From contig CM119266.1 in NCBI GenBank assembly GCA_051294375.1, positions 14,840,542 to 14,904,541 on the forward strand: a stretch of 64,000 bases of DNA, written 5' to 3'. Made by a program: the position numbers and the translations under genes. Below the pieces are notes generated by a model, which worked only from the letters and a program-made list of their open reading frames with translations, was not told where the DNA came from and made no database searches. The first letter of the stretch is position 1; each line of letters starts with the position of its first letter. This document shows, piece after piece, positions 1 through 11,559 of this stretch. This DNA is from Paraspadella gotoi (lineage: Eukaryota; Chaetognatha).

Positions 1-1274
1 TCAAGGTTGAATATATTTAAAATATTGAAACTAAGCGATTAAAATATTTTAATTATATATTTATAAACATGATTCAGTGTAAATCCTATCTTTTTGTTGT
101 GTTTGAATACTAGAAAAACGAAAATTTGTTTGTTTTGACGACTTTATTTTAAGAGAAAACAAGAATGGTAATTCAAATATGTTGCGCTGCAGTGACTGCA
201 TTATTACGTGTATTTCTCATGACATATCATGACATGACGTGATATGACTACAATAACTTTTTTAGCACATGTATTTCTGACACTCATTGCATCGGAATTT
301 TGTTTTTTATTCTTTATAGTTTTAGGATTTCCCGAAGGCGTCGCTAGCAGTCTCTTAGATTATATGTTTTTTCCTGTCTTGACAAATGAGCAACCAACTA
401 TGAGCATTTTTAAGGTAAGTGGGACAAACCGACGGACAGACATACCGACCAAAAAGTGACATATAGAGTCATGTTTTGACTCTGTTTCGAGTCTTCATAA
501 GCTCGTTGTCAAAACAAAAAATTTTCGTTTTCTACTATTTGTAAACATATTTCTAAATAAATTGTTAATTTATTGAGTTTTTTATATTCAAACCATGAGA
601 AGAAATACAGGGCTACACGTTTAAACCTCATTTTTTTTTGCAGCATCAGTTGCATTGAAATCATATAAAACATTTTAGATATAAAATTGATATATTTTTC
701 TAATTAGACGTTGTTTGATGATGCATGGTTCATTATTTTACTTCAAATTTTCGTTGGTTTTTCTGAATCTGACATGAACCCCTGATGTTCATTAAACATA
801 GAATTAAGTTAAAATAGGTTTTGGTAATAATAAATACGTTTTTCCAATGAATGAACATTTATAAAACTGTTTAAAACTAAAAGAAATTACAAAATTGAAC
901 AATAATTTTTAACCATTTTTTGCCCCAATAGGGGACCCCATTTGGGGCCCAATATCGGTCAAATATCATATGTAACATATTTCAACATATTGGTCTAGTT
1001 GTTATTCCGGAACTGCTTCTTGGCTAAAAAAATTGCGTATAATTTTTTTTATGAAGCCTTCTATATATCATTTAGATTTTAATATGCAAATCAATTTAAG
1101 GTGATATTTGATAAAATGAGAAATAATAACATATGGCAGTGAATGAATACATAACAAAAAGATTGGATGGAACAAATTAGCTAATAAAAAAATTAACAGA
1201 AATTAATACTTTAATATTATACATTATGACATTATTTATAACTATTGTTTAAAGTTTTAAACATTTTTTTACAG
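1..1274. other. AT-rich flank or intron upstream of the exon array
   Basis: This stretch is AT-rich and shows no exon of the class A or class B type seen from 1275 onward. It probably lies inside the same gene, because the first recognised exon at 1275 begins in phase 1 after a normal acceptor. It holds one copy of a dispersed repeat (181-510). No signal-peptide exon is visible, so the 5' end of the gene lies outside the window or was not recognised. Confidence 0.6.
181..510. repeat. Dispersed repeat, copy related to the element at 5083-5328
   Basis: The segment shares its order of landmarks with 5083-5328: a GTTGCGC start, a stretch reading TTATAGTTT, AAATGAGCAAC, GTAAGTGGGACA, and a run of CGGACAGACA/GACCGACC-type units, then ATAGAGT. 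An open frame at 244-459 lies wholly inside the repeat, resembles no protein I know, and is not called a gene. The right end lacks the inverted terminal repeat of the second copy. Confidence 0.6.
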
Positions 1275-4200
1275 AAAATTCAACAAATGAAATTCATGAA
1301 AAATTAAACATTATTGATCCAAAGCTTGATAAACTAATTCTCAATGATGGTAAGTCGTAATAACTGGAAACAAGTCTTAATCTTTAATAAGAATTTATAC
1401 TTTTTAGGTAATACTACATCATGCTTACAGATATTGGATATACTTTATCAAGTATCAAATAAAATTGTTAATCTATCAGAAAATCAAGGTAATACATCTT
1501 ATTACTATACAAATTGATTTTTAAAAAAAATTATTTAAAAACTATTTCATTCAGAAAATATAACCTCGGATCTTGACAAATTGACAAATGAAATCCAAGT
1601 TAAAATGAATGTTATTGTTCCAAAAATAGATCAGCTAATTCTTAATGATGGTAAGAATTAAGATGTTAATATTTGTTAGATGTTATGAGATAATAAAATA
1701 TGTTAAATTGATACTTTTTTAGCAAATAATTCTTCACATTTACAATTGATGGATTCAATACATCATGTCTCAAAAACAATAGATATATTATCCACCAATC
1801 AAGGTCAGTTTTTTTTTTTGATTTTTTATACTACAATGCCGTAATTTTGAGCGAGATACTGATTAAAATTTATAGAAATATTATCTCTTACAGAAAATAT
1901 AACACGGGATAATCAAAATTCTACTGATGTAATTTACAGAAAAATGGATACTATCTTTTCCATATTGGATGAGTTAATTTTCAATGATAGTAAGCAATAA
2001 TAATTACTGGAAATAAATAAATATAAAAATAATCATTTTTATTTTTCAGGAAATACTACTTTTCATTTTCAATTATTGGATTCAATATACAAAGTACAAA
2101 ATGAAGTTATATTTTTCTCAAGAAGTCAAGGTTAAACATCCTTTGCTGCTGATGAGAAGAAACAATCAGCAGCTTTAGAATTAATATATTTTAAAAAAAA
2201 ATATATATATATTTTTGGTATATCTTTATTTGAGACTGATTCGGATTTGTTCTTAGGAAAAACAAAAATAAAAAAATACGATGGTCGCATACACAATTGT
2301 CTAAGCTACTTTTTTATTGAGTAGCTTTTTTTTATACATAACGTTTACATTTGCAAAATATCATGCAAAATTTCAACTAACTGGAGAATACATGAAAAAG
2401 CTATCCAGAAAAAAACAATACAGCATCACCAACATTGCCCAATCATACCTGATTTCAATAATCCTTCCATTGTCTAGGAAAGAACACAAAAAGCTACTGT
2501 AAGACAAAAACGGTATATGCATTAGAGATTTGTTGAAATAGTATACTAGCAGTCGCCCGGGAGAAGGCCTAAACAAAGACTGGGGCGACTATGTTAATAC
2601 CGACGCCTTGCAATCAGTGTTTCAAGACTAGTAAAGAGGGAGGAGAGTGCTGAATCATTTTGGGACCTTGCTTATGTCATTAATTTTATGGCTAATTTTA
2701 TCTCTCTCTTGCACTCACTTTCACTCTTTCCATTTTTTTATTGCTGTTATTAATACAAATTTTTAAAAAAATATTTCTTGCCACTGAAGATGACATAGAA
2801 AGCATGTTGAAGTATTCAACATTCAATTTTTGTCTTTTGCACTTTTTCTTCTTCATGAAAGTAATAAACTTATATAGGATAAAGTACTTTTAAACATTGG
2901 TTTTGAATAAATTAAGTCAATATCTGTTCAAAAGATTAGGTTTTTAAAAAAAAACTATAATATTTTAATATTTAAACTAAATAGAAAACTTTAATATCGC
3001 TCTAATATTAAACCAAAAAAATTATTCAAGGCATATCAAAATTACTAAAATTGATATATGTTTTAATTAACTTATCTATAAAAAGAAATGATTGGATGTA
3101 ATAAAAGTAAAATTAGTTGAATAAAAACTATCAGAAATTAATCCTTATAGTGTGCACTGTACTTATTGTTCTTTCACATGTGATTAATATAAAATAACTA
3201 AATTTTTAAATATTTTTTACAGAAAATTTAACAATGGATATTCAAAAATCAACAAATAAAATTCATGAAAAATTAAACAACATTGATCCAAAGCTTGATG
3301 AACTAATTCTCAATGATGGTAAGCAACGATAATAACTAAAAAGTATACAAACATTTTGAATTTTTTTTAATACTATTTGTATTTTCAATAAATAGATTTA
3401 ATCTGTCACTATCAAATACCACTATTATTTAATCAAAAAATCCGAGTAAGATTTATTATTACTAATAAAAAGGAATAATTTATATACAATATAATTTTTT
3501 AACTTTAAAAAGAAATTGAAATACATATTTTTTATCTACTTGAAAGATAAAGCAATTTTTTATTATACAGAAAATATTACTTTGCATTTACAATTATTGG
3601 ATTCAATACATCAAGTATCAAATAAAATGAAAGAATTATCAGTCAATCAAGGTAAGATTAAATTTCTTTTTGAATGAATTAATTTCTAATTCAAAGACTT
3701 ATAATAGGTACATGATATTAATTATATGAAATTGTTTCATACAGAAAATATAACTTTGGACCAACAAAAATCTTCTGCTGAAATTCATAAAAAAATAAAT
3801 TCAATGGTTCTGAAATTGGAGGAGTTAATTTTCAATGATGGTAAGCAGAAATAGCTGAAATCACTGAAATCTTATTTCTTTTAATGGCAAAACGATGAAT
3901 GATTGTGATTCTAAAGAAAGTATTACGATAAGTCTGATTCATTTACTTTGGAAAAGATATTGCTTTAAAAAATAATTCATGTATTTGAACACTATTAAAA
4001 ATATTTGTAAAAATATATTACTTTTATTACCTTTTAATATGAAATATAACCAAGGATAATCAAAAATCTACAAAATAAATTTGGGAAATGCTGATTGTTT
4101 TTTATCCAAAAAAACTAGTTCTTAATGATGGTAAGAAATAAAGAAAGAAGTGTTGTAGGAGATTTTATAGGTTCACCCTGCCTATAAGCATTAAGGCGGG

Positions 4201-7200
4201 CCAAAATTGAACACTTTTTATAACTTCTAGTTCTCTCAAAAATTTTTTTTTCCTTCTATTACTAAATCGATTTTCAATGCAACTTTTTGAATTAGTTCAT
4301 TGGGTTGTTGCACTGAAGCTTTTAAATATTTATTAATATATAACAAATTAGAAAATTCAAAATTTCAACCTGTTGCAGCATGACATCTTCATTGTACCGC
4401 TTTCAATCCCAAACCGGTATCTATCCTGTGGGAAGCCTGAGGATGGCCGTAAATCATTTTGGGGGCGTGGAAAACCCTCAAGCCTGGTTTCAAGCCCAGG
4501 ACCCGTTCCATGGCTGCTAGAGGGGGTTAAAGAATTCGCGCATTCTGCCCATTTAGAATTATTAAAGATTTATTTTTTACCATTTTTATACTTTAATTGA
4601 CAGAGGTTTTATATTTGAAGTAGATGAATTAGATGTATTAAGTAACAAAAAACCACAAATAAAAAAAATTATGAAAAAAAATAATAGTGTTCTCGATACT
4701 GACATTCTTAATGTAGAAAACATCACATGGAATATTGTTATATCAAAAAATGAAATTCAAGAAAAATTGGCTGTTATTGTTCCTAAATTGGATGAGCTAA
4801 TTCTCAAAGATGGTAAACCACTTTGCAAGGAAAATCAATTAATAAAACTTTTATAATATTGTTTATATTCTTTAGGAAATAAAACTTTTCATTTTCAATT
4901 ATTGGATTCAATACTCGGAGTACAAAATGAAGTTATTACTTCATCAAAAAAACAAGGTTTGATATTATGTTATCTTTAATGATTCATGGTTTAGTTAAAA
5001 ATATTAAAGAAGTGAATATAAAGAATTTTAGAAGCTTTTAAAAAACCTATTGTTTTTCATTAATTTAACTTTAAAACAAGGTGTTGCGCCGCATTACTTT
5101 TCTTTTTACTTATCATGTTATTTATTCCTTATAGTTTATAAGATTTCTTTAAAAACAAAAGACGGCGCCAGTAGTCGCTTAGATTTGATTTTTAACAAAT
5201 GAGCAACAAGATATTAGTATTTTTAACGTAAGTGGGACAGTCCAATGGACAGACAGACCGACCGACCGATGGACCGACCGACCGAAAAGTAACTTATAGA
5301 GTTGCTTCGCGAGTACTCGCGGCGCAACTAAAAATCAAAGAAAATATTTTTTGAAAGCTTTTAAAATTATTTTGAGTGTGTCTAATATTTTTACAAAGAC
5401 AAAATATATTTTAAAACAAAAATTTAATTTTCAGAAAATATAACAATGTATAATTTGGAATCAACAATGCAAATTCAAGAAAAATTAAATGTCCTTGATC
5501 CAAAACTTGATACACTAATTCTCAATGATGGTAAGTAATGAGCAACAACAAATACACAAGTTTAAGCAATATCGCCTGTGCCCAGAATTTATTAGCTATG
5601 ATAATGGATAATAGTAATTCTCTTTCATTCTAAATCTTTCTCTCGCTCTATCTTAATATTTATTGCCTTATTATTTTTTTTTCACTTGGCAATGATGGAT
5701 TACTACTCAAAACAATTTTGAAAAAAGAAAATTATTTCAATATATAAAAAAGTTATTCTTTTTAGGTAATAATACCTTACATTTACATTTAATGGATTCA
5801 ATATATCAAACATCAAAGAATATTGATAGATTATCAAAAAATCAAGGTCATAACTTTTTTATCTTTTAAATACTAATGTAAATGTAATTTAAATTAATAT
5901 TAAAGTTAATAAATTTGACTTATGCAGAAAATATAACATCGGATAATAAAAAATCAAATGATGAAATACAGGAAAAATTGGATGATATGGTTCCAAAGTT
6001 GGATGAGCTCATTCTTAATGACCATAAGCAGTTTTATTTAATGGATGAAAATGAACAAAATATCAGAACAAAAAGGTTCATATTTTTTTAGGAAATAGTA
6101 CTTCCCATCTTCAATTAATCGATTTAATACATGGACTGAAACACGAAGTTATTATATTATCAAAAAATCAAGGTGAGATATTAATATGATGTAATAATAT
6201 TGAACTAATGCGCGAAGAAAACACAGCCTCATGTTTCCATGGGGGCCCATTTCATCTTAATTTGGGAATTAAGTTATTTTTTATGTTTAAAGATTAGTTT
6301 AAAGGTCTGGGTAAGGGTTTAGGTTAAGGAATAAGATTGGGAATTAGGTTAATGATTAGGGTTAGGGATTAGGGTTAAGGACTTAGCTTTAGAGTTAGGG
6401 GTAAGGTTTAAAAATTTGTATTTAAAGTTTAAGGTGAGGGTCAAAGATTAGGTTAAAGCGAGGGATCAGGGATAGGAATTAGGGATCAGTGTTAGGAATT
6501 AGAGATTAAGAAACAGAAAGGGGCACTTTTTCACAATAAATAATGGAAATTCATGCAAAGTAAAGAAATCTCTTTACCACTTAAATAATTGTACATTTAA
6601 AATTTCAACTGAAGCACTAAAGCACTATATTGCATTAAATTTTTAAAAATGTTGTCACAACTTTAATATGTTTATTTCAGCAAATATGACAATAGATAAT
6701 CAAAAATCAGCAAAGGAATTACAAGAAAAATTAAGTATTATTGAGCCAAAGCTTGATGAAATAATCCTCAATGATGGTAAGGAATTATTTATAATTTATA
6801 AACTAAAAAAATTATTTCTATAAAATTAATTAAGATAATGAATCCAGTAAAATGATATTAAATGTCATTAAAAGACTTTACATCCAAAGCGATTGAAAAT
6901 TCATATCATGAAATCTAGCAACTATTAAAAATTATGGTTTTAAAATTGGATGAGCTTATTTTTAATGATGGTAATGAATTATCGAAAAATGCTTTTAAAT
7001 AAAATGTCTGTTAAATAAATAAGGTTGGAAAATATGACAAATCATATTCAAAATTATGTGAATACTTTCTTTAAAATGTTTTTAAAGGTAATTAAATGAT
7101 TTTATTCAGAAAATACATCAAGGGCGATTGAAAATTCAAAATATGAAATCCAGAAACTATTAAATGAGACAGTTCTAAAATTGGACGAACTAATTTTTAA

Positions 7201-10200
7201 TGATGGTAAGGAATGATCAATATATGCTTAAAAAAATCGCGAAAATTAATTTTTTAAAAAATTGGTTTTCTCTAGGAAATAACTCTTTGCATTTTCAACT
7301 AATGAATTCAATATTTCAAGTATCAGTTAAGATTGATAACTTATCAGCAAACCAAGGTAAGACTCCGTTTTTCTATAAATAAATTGAATATTTTTTCAAA
7401 TATTATCAAAATATTTATTTTTTCATGTCCTCTTGAAAATAGGATTATTTCTCTATTTATTTATTTATTTATGTACATTCTATGTACGCAAAAGCATCTA
7501 GTCCAAGGTATATACTAATTTAAAAAAAATTTAAACAGCAAATATAACAACTGAATTTACCTATGAAATGCGTAAAAAATTGGATATAATTATTCCAAAA
7601 TTGGATGAGCTTATTCTCAATGATGGTAAGAAGTAATGATTGAATAAAAAAATAATATATACAGATATATTGTCGTAACATATATTTTCGTTTCGTTTTA
7701 AATGAAGAATTTGTTTTGTTCACAAACAACAAACTGACAGATATATAAAAAATTATCTATATAAATAATATATATTTGTGACGTTTTTTATCTTCAGGAA
7801 ATCATACTTTTCATTATGAAATAATGGATTCAATACTAGGTGTACAAAATAAAACTATCAATTTGTTTAAAAATCAAGGTGAGAGAATGTATAATCGCTT
7901 TCAATTTATTATTAGCCCCTAAAAAATGAACCTGAAAGTATCCTAAGTGTATATTGATTTAAAATAATTTTATTTCCAATAGAAAATGTATCCCTGGACA
8001 ATCAAAAATCAATAGTGGAAGTGCAACAAAAATTGGATATTATTTTTCCAAAACTTGATAAATTGATTCTTAATGATGGTAAGATTTAGAAAAATATATA
8101 CGAATATTAATTACCAATGTATGTGGTGTGTACCACATAACACACGCGCACTATGTAACCAACACACCCTATGTTGCAGTTCAACTTTAGTATATGACTA
8201 AAACTTTACGGATTTCTGTCTAATAACATAATTTAAATTTAAAAATTAAAATTAAATCTTATAACTCATTCGTCTTAAAAACTAGAAAATAAAATTATTT
8301 AAAAATAGAAAATTAAAAGTAATTGAAAGTTTAAGAAGAATAACAATAATTGATTACAAATAAACCCAACTGGAAAATATAGTAAATAATAAAAATGTTG
8401 TGGTAAGGCAACATAAAATTAGACAAATGCCATAAGTTTAAATTGGGAGTCAATATCGAGTTAAAGTTTTGAAGGAATATTACTTTTAGAGTTGAAAATC
8501 AATGAAACGATGTTTTATTTTTTGTAGAAAACTTGACTTCGGAAAACCAACAATCATCTGAGAAATTTATTGAAAAATTATCCATGATTGCGTATAAGCT
8601 GGAATATTTGATTGAAAACGATGGTGAGATAAAATCAAAATATTTTATACCTTTGATGTATATGTAAAACTGTTTGTAATTTTTAAGGAAATAATACGTT
8701 TCATATTAAAATGATGAATTCGATAATTGAAGTTCAAAATGATATTGGTAAGTTATCTATAAATTATGTCGTGAATAAACAATTAACTGACATATGAACG
8801 CTTTCAAGCTCTCTCTTTTTGTTTTACCTAATAAAAACGGTCATTGAATCTCTCCAACTCTTCGCTCTTTCCTAACAGTTCCTCAAATTGTATGCATCTT
8901 CTTTTGCTAATTATCTGTCAATATTTTCAAAAAGCACCCAATTTCTGCCAATATTTAAAATTAGACTAGTTTTTATGGTTGAATAGGCGGGGGATACGCG
9001 ATTAAGTTGCCTAATTTAATCCCTAAGGTGAGGGATTATGGAGAAAAGTTTTCTGGAGTTTTCTTTATTAATTTTTAAATATACAAAAAATATATTTATT
9101 ACTTTCTGATTTATTTTCTAAGGTAAGTAAAATAGACGCTATGTGGGGTTTTAAAAGTGATTATACTCTTCTTCTTCTTTCTCAGAAAACGTAACTTTTG
9201 TTAATCAAAACGCGGTGAGCAAAATTCAAGAAAGATTGGATTTTATTGATCCCAAACTTGATCAATTAATTCTTAACAATGGTAAGAAATTCATAAAACT
9301 TTTACTGTGTATTTCATTTTTAAAGTAGTAATATATATATGATTATGCTTTATTGATTTTTTTTCTTACTTGATGCTTTAGTAGATCATGTAATGCTAAT
9401 TAAAAAAAATTTCATTATCTGGATTTAGTATTTAATAAATGGTAAAATAAATCAAATTATTACACTTGTATCTTCAAGAATTAGTACATTGTTTCTATTT
9501 TGTTACAGAAAACATGACATTGGATAATCACAAATCATCAGTTGAAGCTCAGAAAAAATTAGATATCATTATTCCTAAGCTGGATCATTTCATTTTAAGT
9601 GAGGGTAAGGATTTATAATACTCTTAAATAATAATAATAATAAATATTTAAAAAATCGGAATTACGAGGATTATCAAACTAAAATAATTCTATGGATATT
9701 TCTTTCAAGGAAATAATACGTTCCATTTAAAAATAATGGATTCAATATCAGAAGTTCAAAATGAAATCAGTGAATTGTCTAAAAATCAAGGTAAGACTTG
9801 AAGACTAGATTGAAATTATTATTTATTTTTTTCTACAAGCTACTATTTATTTATAATACGCAAATAGAATAGAATTTTAAAATTTTAAATTTTTTTTCAC
9901 GTTTTTAAAATATATTTGAATTTTTTGTGAGAATTTAAGATTAAGAACATCATTCGTTTATAGATTTAAACTAATATAAAATTCCCAAATTTTAGGTTCG
10001 GTACTGTCGTCTTTAAACACTTTACAAAATCAATCTGTAGAAGATTTAGAATTGTCAACGGACCATCGAAATTTGTTAAAAAATGTCAGTCTTAAAGTAG
10101 ATGCAATCATACAACCAGAAGGTCAGTGTTGAAAGAACTTCGTCCTTTTTTCTCGCGTGAACAATATAAAAAAAAACTATTTGAAATCTTCTCTCTCCCA

Positions 10201-11501
10201 GTGGACTGTAGAAACTCTTCTGTTGCTGAGGAACTCAACCTAAAAATAGCTGACCTTGTCGCCCAAGTGGCCAAACTCGAAACAGGAAGCCCCACCGCTG
10301 AGACGCCTGTGCGCGAAATCATACTTTGTGAGTTTTCGCGTTATAAGCTCTCACAATCATCAATTATGATATCGAATGAGATATATTTATTTATTTATTA
10401 ATTTTCTTAGTATAAGATATTTTTAAAAAAAACTTAAAAGTGTTTAACACTTTCTTTTCAATTTGTAATTTGAAGTAATATTCATAAGAATTACAACGAG
10501 TCACCATTTAATGTCGAATTCATGGACAGCCTCGTCGGCGTCGCGGAAGTTCCGCCTCCTCTTTCCCGACAAACGTGTTGTTGAAAAACCGATGCTGCTT
10601 GTGTCCACATTCTCCGGGTCAGCGTCCTTTGAATACGCATACTTCGATGGGTCGAGCACCGTCACCAAGTCCGCCAACATTGATGACACCGCGAGAATCG
10701 TAAGATGAACTATTTCAATCGTCTCCTCATTGATGAACAGGAGCAAAATGCTTCAATTTTCATTGAGAAAGAAAATGATTTTTATTAGAAAAGGAAGTTT
10801 GCTCCCTTTATGACACGAAGATGGCCAGACAGCGAATTCAATTTACTGTTATTAATGGGCGATAGAACTCCAACGAGATTTTACGTCCAACAGAACTTTT
10901 TTTTACTATTAATAGATTGACAGCCGCTAGAGTGTTCTTACAATCGACCAACCAAAATCACTCACTGCTAAACATTCAAAAGATCTATGAAAGTTCCCTA
11001 CCAGTTTTTCTTTTAAAAGGCTCAACAAAAGTTGAATATGAAAACTTTATATTTTTACGTAGATGCCAGAACTCATCTTCAAGCTTTTCTCCTTATGGTA
11101 AGGCCGATGGCGACTTCAGCCTGGTCGAGTCGGTCCTCATGACTGACGCCGGTCTTCAAGCTAACAAAGTCGTCAGTGTGACATCAGAAGATTCCGACGT
11201 CCATGTCATCGGAATAAATCCGGGCGGAGACGGGGATGGCTTTCTCGCTCTTCCGCTCAATACTTGGGGTTGGTAATCCGCATTGACAACGATATATGCA
11301 AAATATCAAACTTAAAATTTTTGCAATATTACAAGCATTAATAACGTCACAATCAACAGGAACTTCGTACCGAGTGCCTTCTTATGATCCTTCTTATGAT
11401 CCTGCTCCGTCATTTGGTTTCACCTCTCAATTTTCGGTACGAATCTTACCTGAACCTCCGGTAACCTTACTTTACCTTACCTTACCTTCGGGTTGCACTT
11501 T

Positions 11502-11559
<58 letters not shown>

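Larger units (their letters stand above)
1275..9790 (+). repeat. Tandem array of two alternating symmetric exon classes (15 A, 11 B)
   Basis: Class A exons are 1275-1349 (short, 75 nt), 1555-1650, 1894-1989, 3223-3318, 3745-3840, 4717-4812, 5435-5530, 5928-6023 (broken donor), 6681-6776, 7110-7205, 7539-7625 (87 nt), 7983-8078, 8528-8623, 9186-9281 and 9509-9604; the standard length is 96 nt, 32 codons. Class B exons are 1408-1488, 1723-1803, 2050-2130, 3571-3651, 4876-4956, 5766-5846, 6092-6172, 7276-7356, 7798-7878, 8688-8747 (short, 60 nt) and 9710-9790; the standard length is 81 nt, 27 codons. Each begins after AG with a split codon starting with G (or A once), giving E, G, A or R, followed by N-x-S/T. 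All except 5928-6023 end before GT. Typical A ends are KLDELILND; typical B cores are QLLDSI-x-x-VQNE. Order is mostly A-B, with A-A runs where a B is absent. Because all are phase 1-1, any subset keeps the frame. Confidence 0.88.

Noticed and set aside
244-459. 71-codon open frame with a hydrophobic segment
   Set aside because: It lies entirely inside a dispersed repeat whose other copy does not keep the frame.
1275-9790. CRISPR-like array of spaced repeats
   Set aside because: The repeats are exons with splice sites, codon-phase conservation and variable spacers; the DNA is eukaryotic.
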